In this document: positions 1-7,726 of the stretch, piece after piece
Numbering within the stretch: position 1 is the first letter of the stretch
Layout: every line of letters starts with the position of its first letter
From: Acidobacteria bacterium UBA823
Lineage (GTDB): Bacteria > Acidobacteriota > Vicinamibacteria > Vicinamibacterales > UBA823
Length of the DNA: 16,755 bases
Direction: 5' to 3'
Assembly (NCBI GenBank): GCA_002296225.1
Contig: DBHR01000037.1
Location: forward strand, 1 to 16,755
Made by a program: the position numbers and the translations under genes
Notes under the pieces: generated by a model
What the model was told of the DNA's origin: nothing
The model's database searches: none
What the model saw: only the letters and a program-made list of their open reading frames with translations

Positions 1-749
1 ATCTGTGCGATGCCGTATTCTTCGATGAACCAGCCGATACCCTTCACGCACTTCAGGGAACCGGGTTGCCAGACCTTGTTACCGCGCTCGTCCAGCACTG
101 CCGTTCCGTCGACGGTCTTGACGCGACCCTTCTCGCGCACGTCGAAGGCAATGGCGTTCGCACGACGGGTACTCGTAGTATTGAGATTCACGTTATAGGC
201 AACCAGAAAGTACCGCGCACCGACGGCGGTCACCCCACACGCGGGATCGAACGTGCCCGGTCCAAAGTCGGTCTTCCAGACGGGATCGGATAAACGTTCA
301 TGCAGTGCCTCGTATTCGCCAGCCCGACACGCCGCCAGATTACGTCGGCTGGTTACCTTGGCGGCGTATTCATACAGGAATCCTGAGATGCCAACTTCCA
401 CGCCCAACCGTTCAGCGAGCCTGTGAGCAAGCGTTACGACCTCGTCCATGGTGATGTTGGCGACGGGGACAAGAGGGCACACGTCCATTGCACCGAATCG
501 GGGATGCGTGCCCGTGTGGGTGCGCATGTCGATGAACTCCTTGGCATTGGTGGCGGCCCGCACCGCTGCCTCGATCACCGGCTCGGGTGCGCCGACGAAC
601 GTCACGACCGTCCGGTTGGTGGCGAAACCGGGGTCCACATCCAAGAGCGTCACCCCATCAACCGCTTTTATCGCGTCCGTGATCGACTTGATCACGGCTA
701 TGTCCTTGCCCTCCGAGAAGTTCGGAACACATTCGATGAGTTGGCTCAC
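1..749 (-). CDS. ftcD: Glutamate formiminotransferase, N-terminal 249 codons (cut by window edge)
   Basis: The family transfers the formimino group of N-formimino-L-glutamate to tetrahydrofolate, the last step of one route of histidine degradation, in the cytoplasm. Reading from a GTG at 749, the protein opens SQLIECVPNFSEGKD, the family hallmark, followed by TNRTVVTFVG (45-54) and THPRFGAMDVCPLVPV (81-96). His82 aligns with the catalytic His82 of the mammalian enzyme. Later blocks GEYEALHERL, DFGPGTFDP and VKGIGWFIEEYGIAQ also fit, with no frame break. The window ends inside the gene, so it cannot be told whether a cyclodeaminase domain follows. The GTG is chosen because family similarity starts there; the only SD-like match is a weak GGA about 10 bases upstream. 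It is metabolically unrelated to the glycan genes and marks the edge of that locus. Confidence 0.93.
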   Translation of the reverse strand, partial: MSQLIECVPNFSEGKDIAVIKSITDAIKAVDGVTLLDVDPGFATNRTVVTFVGAPEPVIEAAVRAATNAKEFIDMRTHTGTHPRFGAMDVCPLVPVANITMDEVVTLAHRLAERLGVEVGISGFLYEYAAKVTSRRNLAACRAGEYEALHERLSDPVWKTDFGPGTFDPACGVTAVGARYFLVAYNVNLNTTSTRRANAIAFDVREKGRVKTVDGTAVLDERGNKVWQPGSLKCVKGIGWFIEEYGIAQ

Positions 750-1156
750 GGCAGCAGTTCCAGCGGTAATTAGGTGGTTCGTCGATTACGACAGCATGGA
801 GACACAGTCACATCGGCCAACACCGGCGGCCGACTAACTCCCGACTGGCGACAGACGCGACGGTGAAGCCGACCAGATGTTCTTGGCGACCGGCCATAGC
901 ATTCCTCAGGCGCCTACGACGATACGGGGGTAGGTCTAGATTCTACCGCTGGCCGGTGACTGGTTCAACGCGAGGGGGGCGAGGGCTCAGGCCTGTGTCT
1001 CTTGTGCGTCCTTTTTCCTGATTATCTCAGCGAACATCAGCCCTTTCAGGCTGCTCTTTGACTACTGCTCACGTCGCTGGTAACTCCTTCGTCCGCACCA
1101 GTCTGGGGCACAATTCAATCATCAACGTGTCCGGGTGGGTAGGGTTAACTCCTCGC
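750..1156. other. Non-coding stretch between ftcD and the GT4 operon, carrying repeat R1
   Basis: No convincing gene is seen in 407 bases. It lies upstream of the formiminotransferase and downstream of the minus-strand glycosyltransferase operon. It holds a 6-bp stem (TCGGCC 813-818 with GGCCGA 828-833), repeat R1 (882-985), a plus-strand T tract near 1011-1015, and a small hairpin CAGCC/GGCTG at 1038-1053. That hairpin has a T-rich flank only in the plus direction, the wrong side for the adjacent minus-strand genes. A promoter for the formiminotransferase must lie here, but no clear -35/-10 pair is visible. Confidence 0.6.
882..985. repeat. Degenerate intergenic repeat, copy R1
   Basis: This segment aligns with 16536-16631 in the same orientation. 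The left parts match at about three bases in four by eye, and 18 bases are identical (TAGATTCTACCGCTGGCC, 937-954 and 16585-16602). After that comes a second similar stretch ending TTCAACGCG. It contains ACCGGCC (889-895) and its complement GGCCGGT (951-957), and GGTAG facing CTACC just before the core, so it can fold in more than one way. It lies about 170 bases past the stop of the minus-strand gene ending at 1157. The function is unknown. Confidence 0.7.
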
Positions 1157-2392
1157 TCAATGCTCCTTGGCATCCATCTGCTCGTGCGCACGCTCGAGCG
1201 TCTCGGACAATCGCCGACAATGTACATCCCATCCATACTCTTTGACGGCCCGTTCTCGGGCAGCGCGACCCAGGTCATCGCGATGCGGGGCGTCAGCTAG
1301 TCGCTCGATCGCATTCGCGAGACCGTCGGCCTCGGCCGCGTCGTAGGTGACGCCTTCGCGGCCATCGCGGCACAGCACTCTCAAGCGGTGGACGTTCGGC
1401 ACGATGACCGGTAAGCCGGCCGCCATATACTCGAAAACCTTCAACGGCGACCAGTAGAAATCGAGCCGCAACGGCCCATGGGCCTCGACGTCAAACGGGG
1501 CGACGCCGATGTCAGCGGCGGCAAGGCATGCAGGCATCCGCCAGTGCGACAGCCGGCCCACAAACAAGATGTTCCCGACGCCGGCCGCAGCGCGCCGGAC
1601 GCGGCGGAGCTCGGGACCATCGCCGACGAAGACGGCCTTGATGTCAGGCCGACCGCGCGCCCGTAGCTTCGCGATCGCACTCACGAGATGGATGGCACCA
1701 TGCCAGGGTCGGAACGCGCCAGCAAAGATGACGACGGTTTCTCCGGGCTCGCGCCGGAACGGCACATCGCCATGGGCGTCAGGCGTGAATCGCGTGGTAT
1801 CGGCGCCCCACTCGAGCCGCAGCACGCGTCTCGGCTCGACCCACTGAGGCAGAATTCTGGTACTCGGCGTTACGAACAGGTCAGTTTGCCGGCACTGCCA
1901 CTCACGCCATCGCCTTAGCGGCTCGAAGAAAAGGGCCCTGTCGATCAAACGTTTGAGCGAGCCCGCATGGTCAATGATGGGTGTGTTGACTTCCAGCACG
2001 GCCAGTGCCCCGGTTCGGGATGCAGCCGTCACGCCTTCCCCCCCGAAGTTGTAATACCGCTCGATGACAACGTCTGCTCTGAGTGCTCGGGTAAGCTCCG
2101 TAATGCGCTGCACCCGCATCCATCGGAGCTGTCGCCAGCCCAGTGGAGGCCGCATGGAGTGCCATTGAACTGAGCTGTCCGGAAAGATGTCTTCTTGCTG
2201 AACTCTTTGCTTAAAGCGACGGAGCGCACTTTCGATCGATTCTCCGTCCTGGATTGATTGATTTCCCGGAGTGACCAAGGCATGAACATCGTGTCCAAGC
2301 GCCGCAAGCCCATGCGCCACCTGCGCAACGTGGACAGAACCACCCGTTGTACCAGGAACTTGCTGATCGATCGCCGTATACAGAATGCGCAT
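1157..2392 (-). CDS. Glycosyltransferase family 4 (GT-B fold)
   Basis: A cytoplasmic or membrane-associated sugar transferase acting from a nucleotide-sugar donor; acceptor and sugar are unknown. The N-terminal Rossmann half opens MRILYTA and carries TGGSVHVAQVAHGLAALGHDV, typical of the acceptor domain. The C-terminal half (from about 215) has the strand VVIFAGAFRPWHG, then VFVGDGPEL and the donor-site segment SPLKVFEYMAAGLPV (315-329). The usual first Glu of the EX7E pair is not obvious and the second is the Glu of FEYMA. Length (411 aa) is normal. The ATG at 2392 is preferred to the GTG at 2395, which abuts the TGA of the preceding gene (TGAGTGATG). It is the last gene of a three-gene minus-strand run and probably translationally coupled to its GT4 neighbour. 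Confidence 0.88.
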   Translation of the reverse strand: MRILYTAIDQQVPGTTGGSVHVAQVAHGLAALGHDVHALVTPGNQSIQDGESIESALRRFKQRVQQEDIFPDSSVQWHSMRPPLGWRQLRWMRVQRITELTRALRADVVIERYYNFGGEGVTAASRTGALAVLEVNTPIIDHAGSLKRLIDRALFFEPLRRWREWQCRQTDLFVTPSTRILPQWVEPRRVLRLEWGADTTRFTPDAHGDVPFRREPGETVVIFAGAFRPWHGAIHLVSAIAKLRARGRPDIKAVFVGDGPELRRVRRAAAGVGNILFVGRLSHWRMPACLAAADIGVAPFDVEAHGPLRLDFYWSPLKVFEYMAAGLPVIVPNVHRLRVLCRDGREGVTYDAAEADGLANAIERLADAPHRDDLGRAARERAVKEYGWDVHCRRLSETLERAHEQMDAKEH

Positions 2393-2395
2393 CAC

Positions 2396-3622
2396 TCAGC
2401 GCGGTACAGACTCGGTCTGTCCACCGCTCATAACCTCGGCCAGCAGAGCCTCTATACGCTCCGCTCGATGATCCCAGCCGTACTCGGCGACTTCATTGAA
2501 CGCCCGACGCGCAATCCGCTCGGCCAACGCTCGATCCTCAAGGACCCGGCGAAGTCCGACGGCGAGCGCCGTAGCACTGCCTGGCTCGACGAGCACGGCA
2601 TTCTCACCATCGCGGAGCACTTCACGAAGGGATGGCAGATTTGCCGCCACAATCGGCTTGCCAGCAGCCATGTACTCGAACAGCTTGAGCGGAGACGTAT
2701 AGTTGACAGCGAGTTCGGCATCCACGTTTGGCAAAACCAGCACATCCGCCTCGGCCAGAAATCCGCTCACTCTCGAAGGCTCGACCATACCTGTAAGCAA
2801 TACACGTGATTCGAGCCCCAAACGTCGACTGGCGCCTAGGATACGGTCAAGGTCAGGCTCGGAAGCATGTCCTCCGACAATCGTCGCTTCAACACCTTCG
2901 AGACCGACAAGTGCCTCGAGTAGCACATCCACGCCTTTCCACGGGTATAGGTGTCCAGCGTAGACCACGCGGGGCGGCTGTGCATGACGAAGGTCTTCGA
3001 ATCTCCGCTCTGGTTGAAGACGCGTTCCGTTTGGAATCACCGCCACTCGAACCCGCTCGCCGAACCGTCGTTTAAGCTCGGTCAAATTACCAGTGGTAGT
3101 CGTGACGTATCCGTCCGCACCTCGCCACACGCGCTCTTCCCGTCGCATGAGTCGTCTCTGCTTCCTCGGAGACGCCGCCCGCGCCATTGATAGAGCCCGT
3201 GACCGCTGGGCGGCTTCAGCCGGTGCAAAACAGTGCGACTCGTAGACCAATAGCGGCCGTGTTGTCCGGGAGAACTGGACCATGAGTGATGCGACCCCGA
3301 GGTCGCGCGTGAACACCACACCACCGCGTCGAAACTCCCTGCTCCAAGCAAGAACTTGAGCCAGATATTCAACCCGTCGGAGCCACATCGTCCCGGAAGC
3401 GGGTGCCCGTCGGATGTTCAACCCAGGCAAAGGTGCCAGACCGTAGTACCCGAATGGATCACGAGAAGGGCTCTGAGTGTCCGGTCTCACGCCCAACGTC
3501 ACCTCGTGTCCACGCCGGGCCATCGCGGCGCACGTCTCCATCGTCTGGATGCCATTCGCGCGCTCGAGCGGAAAACGAATGTCCGCGAGATACAGCAGGT
3601 GCACACTAATTCTAGAATTCAT
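2396..3622 (-). CDS. Glycosyltransferase family 4 (GT-B fold)
   Basis: A second GT4 enzyme of 408 aa with the same architecture as its downstream neighbour but clearly diverged. The N-terminal acceptor domain has ANGIQTMETCAAMARRGHEV (22-41), where a glycine-bearing loop precedes a helix. The donor domain shows VIPNGTRL (195-202), VVYAGHLYPWKGVDVLLEAL (with the conserved Lys229), LLTGMV and SPLKLFEYMAAGKPIVA (310-326). It would add one sugar to a growing lipid-linked or cytoplasmic glycan; the specificity cannot be read from sequence. The ATG at 3622 is 32 bases past the stop of the membrane protein gene upstream, consistent with one transcript. An AGG lies about 11 bases before the ATG. Confidence 0.9.
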   Translation of the reverse strand: MNSRISVHLLYLADIRFPLERANGIQTMETCAAMARRGHEVTLGVRPDTQSPSRDPFGYYGLAPLPGLNIRRAPASGTMWLRRVEYLAQVLAWSREFRRGGVVFTRDLGVASLMVQFSRTTRPLLVYESHCFAPAEAAQRSRALSMARAASPRKQRRLMRREERVWRGADGYVTTTTGNLTELKRRFGERVRVAVIPNGTRLQPERRFEDLRHAQPPRVVYAGHLYPWKGVDVLLEALVGLEGVEATIVGGHASEPDLDRILGASRRLGLESRVLLTGMVEPSRVSGFLAEADVLVLPNVDAELAVNYTSPLKLFEYMAAGKPIVAANLPSLREVLRDGENAVLVEPGSATALAVGLRRVLEDRALAERIARRAFNEVAEYGWDHRAERIEALLAEVMSGGQTESVPR

Positions 3623-3654
3623 CGAGAATCGACCTGCGCCGTGAGTGCACCTAC

Positions 3655-5100
3655 TCAGGGCGTCGTAGGAGCATAGAACGACTGTCGATCAAAGACGTAG
3701 CGGTATGCAATCTCCGGTAACCGGCGTGGCACCTCAATAAACGTTCCGCGGGTGTTCCGTACCACCTCCAGGCGCTGCCGGTCCATCATACCCGCGCCAT
3801 ACTGCACCATCAGGCCGAGGTTCCACCACATGCAGAACGCGCACGCACCCCACAGTAGGCGACGGCGAATCGCCGTGCGAGTAGCACCGAACAGTGCCGC
3901 CAATCCCAGGGTCCACACGACGGTCAGCCCGACGAAGCGACGCTGACCAAACGCACCGGCCGACGTCCACGTATCAACGCTTCCTGTTATGTAGATCTGG
4001 CCAACCACCATCAGACATAGGAGCAGTCCAATGCGCCGCGTGTCGACCCCGTCGGCCGATCCGGCACGCACCGACCACACCATCCCAAGTAGTCCACCGA
4101 CCGCAATCAGTAGGAGCGGTGTCCACACGAACAGGCCATGCTCCAGTGAGAACAGCACTTGCAGTGCGTGGGGCGCCAGCCAGTTCATCTTTCTAGTAAC
4201 CACATCCGCGGGGCTAAGGCGACCATTCAATACGATGTAACTCATCGCCTGCGGAATGTAGACAAACGCGAACACGCAGCTACCCACGCTCGCTGCTGTA
4301 AACCAGTGCTGTGCTGCTCTTATGCGATCCCCGGAAGCGCGCACTTTCGTAACGGTCGTCCAGATGAAATCCGTTAACGGCCCGACCGCCAGCAACAGAT
4401 CTTGCTCTCGAACCATCGCCATGAGCGCGGTCACAGCGCCAAGTGCCGCGATCCCCTGAAGAGACCAGGATCGCCTAACGCGCAACCAAACCATGACGAA
4501 TACCGCCACGGCAAACGCCGAGCACGCGTGCGCCATCCCCGGCGCAACGTATGTGTAGAACAGCAACGGCGTACCCGTCCAGATCACGAGCCCGGTCGCA
4601 ACGCCACCACCCACCAGACGTCGCGCGACTGCCACGGAAATAGCAATAGCGAGAAAGGCATACACTGCCGATGCGTACGCCACGGCCGACAGGTACGGCT
4701 GTGAAAATCCGTCGACCTCTACGTCGGACCCGAACCACTGCATCGTGCGCGCCGCGACGTCTCCAACAGCGTAGGCCGGGGCCCATAGGATCGCACACCC
4801 GATCGTGCCAAAGTTGTACCGAAGACCGGTTTCGGTTCGCAGTTCGAGGAATGTCTCATGAAAGCCGAAGGCGTGGGCGATCCCCCGGTCATAGAAGTAT
4901 TGATACTCGTTCTCGAAAGACAGGTCTTGGTCGAACCACAGAGAACGCAGGAACGCGAAGTATTCGATCTCATCGGCCGCGTAGAGTCGCGTGGTCACGG
5001 CGGGTAACGAGAGAACGAATACAAGAATGAGCAGAAGGCCCACCCCTGTTCGACTCGTCAAGGTATCATTCAAAAGCCGCAAGCGGCGCGTCGTCTCCAT
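3655..5100 (-). CDS. GT-C-type membrane glycosyltransferase-like protein, type I
   Basis: A 481-aa polytopic membrane protein, with about ten or more hydrophobic segments by eye. After the first transmembrane helix (about 18-34) comes the acidic loop ADEIEYFAFLRSL, with Asp43 where GT-C enzymes of the ArnT/PMT type keep the catalytic aspartate in their first external loop. It shares with the protein at 12182-13552 the blocks FDxDxxFxNxYQ (57-68), HGLFxWTP and GAFGxRRFV, so the two are paralogues. Members of this broad family move a sugar from a polyprenyl-phosphate donor to an extracytoplasmic acceptor; that role is inferred here. It is the first gene of the minus-strand run with two GT4 genes. 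The ATG has no visible Shine-Dalgarno, and a possible TATAGT -10 just upstream implies a very short leader. Confidence 0.8.
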   Translation of the reverse strand: METTRRLRLLNDTLTSRTGVGLLLILVFVLSLPAVTTRLYAADEIEYFAFLRSLWFDQDLSFENEYQYFYDRGIAHAFGFHETFLELRTETGLRYNFGTIGCAILWAPAYAVGDVAARTMQWFGSDVEVDGFSQPYLSAVAYASAVYAFLAIAISVAVARRLVGGGVATGLVIWTGTPLLFYTYVAPGMAHACSAFAVAVFVMVWLRVRRSWSLQGIAALGAVTALMAMVREQDLLLAVGPLTDFIWTTVTKVRASGDRIRAAQHWFTAASVGSCVFAFVYIPQAMSYIVLNGRLSPADVVTRKMNWLAPHALQVLFSLEHGLFVWTPLLLIAVGGLLGMVWSVRAGSADGVDTRRIGLLLCLMVVGQIYITGSVDTWTSAGAFGQRRFVGLTVVWTLGLAALFGATRTAIRRRLLWGACAFCMWWNLGLMVQYGAGMMDRQRLEVVRNTRGTFIEVPRRLPEIAYRYVFDRQSFYAPTTP

Positions 5101-5184
5101 CGCGATCGACCGGCCGCACTATACCAAATCCGTCCGACGTCAGACCGGCCGCGAAGCTTCAAAACCGGCTAAAATCTCTGTAAT
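5101..5184. promoter_or_regulatory. Divergent promoter region between the membrane GT and methyltransferase genes
   Basis: 84 bases separate two divergent starts, so both promoters must lie here unless transcription comes from further away. Minus direction: TATAGT at 5123-5118 would put a start site about 10 bases from the ATG. Plus direction: TAAAAT at 5170-5175 would put one within a few bases of the GTG, giving an almost leaderless message. Neither has a good -35. The 10-mer GACCGGCCGC occurs twice in the same orientation (5108-5117 and 5143-5152), 35 bases apart, a spacing compatible with an operator pair. Confidence 0.45.
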
Positions 5185-5937
5185 GTGGACGAACTGCTGA
5201 GAGCAACCCACGAGGCGGAGCGCGAGCATTTCTGGTACCGCGGTTTCCGTCTTTTCGTCGAACCGTTCCTAGCGCAGGCCACGAAGGGCATGAGTCACCC
5301 TCGGATTCTCGACTGCGGCTGCGGCACGGGTGCGAACCTACCGGCGCTTGAAAAGCACGGCGTGGCGTTCGGCTTCGACCTCACCTGGACTGGCGTCACC
5401 TACGCTGCCGCAGCGGGACATCGTCGAATCGCGTGCGCCACGGCCGCGCGGGCCCCTTTCCCCGACGATAGCTTTGATGTGGCGACCTCCTTCGACGTAC
5501 TGTACTGCCTCGAGGACGCGGTGGAACGGGCCGCCATCGCTGAGATGTATCGGCTGGTGCGACCTGGCGGCGCAATCGTAGTCAACGTCCCGACCATGGA
5601 CGTCCTCGCCGCCAATCACTCATTCTTCGTCGGTGAGCGTCGCCGGTACTCACGCGCTCGGCTCCGTTCGGCGCTTAAGCTTGCAGGGTTTCGGATTGTC
5701 AGGATAACCCACACAAACGCCTCCATCTTCCTACCGATGCTTGCCGTGCGACTGTGGCAACGCGCACGCCGGGTGGGAAAGACGACACCAGTGAAGAGCG
5801 ACTTCACGATGCCGCCCGCGCCACTCAACGGACTGCTCTCGCTACTGCTCGCGGCCGAGGCGAGTGTGCTGCGCCTGATGGACCTCCCGATAGGAAGTTC
5901 GATACTCTGTCTGGCGAGGAAGCCAGCTGCCGAATGA
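5185..5937 (+). CDS. Class I SAM-dependent methyltransferase
   Basis: 250 aa. The opening EREHFWYRGFRLFVEPFL (12-29) matches a methyltransferase subfamily that starts with an E-x-HWWFRGRR-type segment. SAM motif I is ILDCGCGTGAN (41-51), the acidic residue after strand 2 is in GFDLTWTG (63-70), and the post-II region is FDVATSFDVLYCLED. RPGG (126-129) follows, and the C-terminal half has VGERRRYSRARLRSALKLAGF and PIGSSILCLARKP, again typical of that subfamily. The family is often found beside GT2 genes in surface-glycan loci, and its substrate is not established. The GTG start is fixed by similarity; no Shine-Dalgarno is visible. The stop overlaps the next ATG (ATGA), so the two genes are probably translationally coupled. 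Confidence 0.88.
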   Translation: MDELLRATHEAEREHFWYRGFRLFVEPFLAQATKGMSHPRILDCGCGTGANLPALEKHGVAFGFDLTWTGVTYAAAAGHRRIACATAARAPFPDDSFDVATSFDVLYCLEDAVERAAIAEMYRLVRPGGAIVVNVPTMDVLAANHSFFVGERRRYSRARLRSALKLAGFRIVRITHTNASIFLPMLAVRLWQRARRVGKTTPVKSDFTMPPAPLNGLLSLLLAAEASVLRLMDLPIGSSILCLARKPAAE

Positions 5938-6722
5938 CGCCCCCTTCCCAGTCGTCCGACCCACAGGCCAGTCTCACCATCTTCTTTCCTGCGTATAACG
6001 ACGGCGGCACCATCGCAAGTATGGTCGTTACCGCCATGGCCACGGCGCGCGAGCTCACGTCGGATTATGAAGTCATCGTGGTAAACGACGGCAGCACCGA
6101 CTCGACCCGAGACGTCCTCGAGGAGTTGGGGCACCTTTACCCGACGCTGCGGGTAATCCACCACCCGCGAAACTGCGGATACGGTGCAGCGCTGCGCACG
6201 GGCTTTTCGTCAGCCACCAAGAACGTCATCTTCTATACTGACGGGGACGCGCAATACGATCCCCGGGAAATGACGCTCCTCTGGCAGCGTCTCGCGCCTC
6301 ACGTCGACTGCGTCAACGGTTACAAAATCAGCCGGTCGGACCCTGTGCACCGGACCATCATCGGGCGCCTATACCACCATTTCGTAAAGACACTGTTCGG
6401 CCTGCGCCTCAGGGACGTCGATTGCGACTTCCGGCTGATGCGTCGCCGCATCTTCGAACAAATCAGCCTCGAAAAAAACAGCGGCGTTATCTGCCTAGAG
6501 CTGATGAAGAAGCTACAAGACGCCAATTTTCGGGTGATCGAGGTTCCGGTGCACCATTACCACCGTGCTTACGGCCAGTCGCAGTTCTTCAATGTGCGGA
6601 GGATCGTCCGCACCATTATCGACGTCTTCGTCCTCTGGTTCGCGCTGGTCTGGCGGCGCGAACGACTCGCGGCCTCGGAGCCTTCGGCTCCTCTCCCCTC
6701 CCGCGCAAAGGATACGGAATGA
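5934..6722 (+). CDS. Glycosyltransferase family 2, polyprenol-phosphate type (DPM1/ArnC-like)
   Basis: 262 aa with a GT-A fold. The N-terminal strand LTIFFPAYNDGGTI (14-27) is followed by YEVIVVNDGSTDST (45-58), NCGYGAALRTGF (80-91) and the metal-binding DxD YTDGDAQYDP (101-110). The family-specific block RDVDCDFRLMRRRIF comes at 160-174. Enzymes of this type move a sugar from a nucleotide donor to dolichyl or undecaprenyl phosphate at the inner membrane face. Only one short hydrophobic stretch is seen near the C-terminus (VFVLWFALVW, 231-240), unlike ArnC with its two membrane helices. The frame stays open upstream to 5754, but similarity begins at this ATG, which overlaps the methyltransferase stop as ATGA. 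The last codons contain a 6-bp hairpin (GGAGCC ttc GGCTCC, 6677-6691). Confidence 0.9.
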   Translation: MTPPSQSSDPQASLTIFFPAYNDGGTIASMVVTAMATARELTSDYEVIVVNDGSTDSTRDVLEELGHLYPTLRVIHHPRNCGYGAALRTGFSSATKNVIFYTDGDAQYDPREMTLLWQRLAPHVDCVNGYKISRSDPVHRTIIGRLYHHFVKTLFGLRLRDVDCDFRLMRRRIFEQISLEKNSGVICLELMKKLQDANFRVIEVPVHHYHRAYGQSQFFNVRRIVRTIIDVFVLWFALVWRRERLAASEPSAPLPSRAKDTE

Positions 6723-7726
6723 CGCTAGACGACAGAGCGTTCTACCGTGACCGTCGCGTCTTGATCACGGGGGGACTCGGGTTCATTGGCAGCAACCTTG
6801 CTCGACGGCTCGTCGAGCTCGGCGCTGATGTCCTCGTCATCGATTCCCTGATTCCCGACTACGGTGGCAACCCCTTCAATATCTCAGGCATTGAGAATCG
6901 GTTGACGGTGAACAGGTCGGATATCAGGGACGAAGGCTCGATCAACGACCTCGTCCGCGGACAAGACGTGATCTTCAACTTAGCTGGACAGGTCAGCCAT
7001 GTCGACAGCATGAACGACCCCTACACCGATCTCGAAATCAATTGTCGGAGTCAACTCTCACTGCTCGAAGCCTGCCGGAAGCAGAATCCCGCCGTGAAGG
7101 TCGTCTTCGCCGGAACTCGCCAGGTCTACGGACATCCGGATAGCTTGCCAGTAACGGAAGACCATCTCGTGCGGCCGGTCGACATTAATGGCATCAACAA
7201 GGCAGCCGGTGAGTATTACCACCTCGTGTACAATGACGTCTTTGGTATTCGAAGTTGCTCGCTCCGGTTGACGAACGTGTACGGCCCTCGGCAACTCATC
7301 AAGCACAATCGTCAAGGGTTCATCGGTTGGTTCATTCGACTAGCGATCGAGGATCGCGAGATCGAGATCTTTGGTGACGGATCGCAAATCCGAGATTTCG
7401 TGTTCGTGGATGATGCCGCGGACGCCTTTCTTCGCGCCGGCACCTCCGAGAAATGTAACGGCGGCGTCTATAACATCGGCGGCGCCGAACCAATCAATCT
7501 CCGCGACCTCAGCACTACGCTCTTGGAAGTGACAGGAACGGGCAGAGTGCGATACGTGGAATGGCCATCAGAGAAAAAGGCCATCGACATCGGAGATTTC
7601 TACGCGGACTCCTCAAAGTTCACACGAACGGTTGGATGGCGGCCAACAATCCCTCTGGTTGAGGGCTTGACCCGCACTGTGGAGTTCTACCGAGAACACC
7701 TCGAACGCTACCTGAGCGATGCCTGA
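6719..7726 (+). CDS. Extended SDR NAD-dependent epimerase/dehydratase with atypical active site
   Basis: 335 aa. The Rossmann motif GGLGFIG is at 18-24, an acidic residue after strand 2 in VIDSL, and NLAGQVSHVDS at 87-97, the usual nucleotide-sugar SDR pattern. AGTRQVYG (131-138) gives the Ser/Thr position (Thr133). RLTNVYGPRQ, FGDGSQIRDFVFVDD and VYNIGG are standard substrate-side blocks. The catalytic YxxxK reads NGINK: Lys161 is kept, but residue 157 is Asn instead of Tyr. It probably acts on a nucleotide-linked sugar, perhaps with changed chemistry. An AAAGGA Shine-Dalgarno (6707-6712) six bases before the ATG fixes this start, although the frame is open back to 6422. It overlaps its neighbours by 4 bp (ATGA) and 8 bp. 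Confidence 0.9.
   Translation: MTLDDRAFYRDRRVLITGGLGFIGSNLARRLVELGADVLVIDSLIPDYGGNPFNISGIENRLTVNRSDIRDEGSINDLVRGQDVIFNLAGQVSHVDSMNDPYTDLEINCRSQLSLLEACRKQNPAVKVVFAGTRQVYGHPDSLPVTEDHLVRPVDINGINKAAGEYYHLVYNDVFGIRSCSLRLTNVYGPRQLIKHNRQGFIGWFIRLAIEDREIEIFGDGSQIRDFVFVDDAADAFLRAGTSEKCNGGVYNIGGAEPINLRDLSTTLLEVTGTGRVRYVEWPSEKKAIDIGDFYADSSKFTRTVGWRPTIPLVEGLTRTVEFYREHLERYLSDA

Noticed and set aside
5754..5933. Longer start for the GT2 gene
   Set aside because: It would lie entirely inside the methyltransferase gene; family similarity and the ATGA junction point to 5934.
5616..6164. Minus-strand open frame of 182 codons opposite the methyltransferase and GT2
   Set aside because: No family motif, rich in Arg and Ser as expected of an antisense shadow, and both genes on the other strand are well supported.
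6677..6691. Hairpin GGAGCC ttc GGCTCC as a terminator inside the operon
   Set aside because: It lies within codons of the GT2 tail, has no T tract, and the next gene overlaps this one, so termination there would make no sense; possible attenuation was not supported by anything else.
6422..6718. Longer start for the SDR gene
   Set aside because: It overlaps the conserved GT2 coding region, while AAAGGA sits six bases before the ATG at 6719 and the Rossmann motif follows at once.
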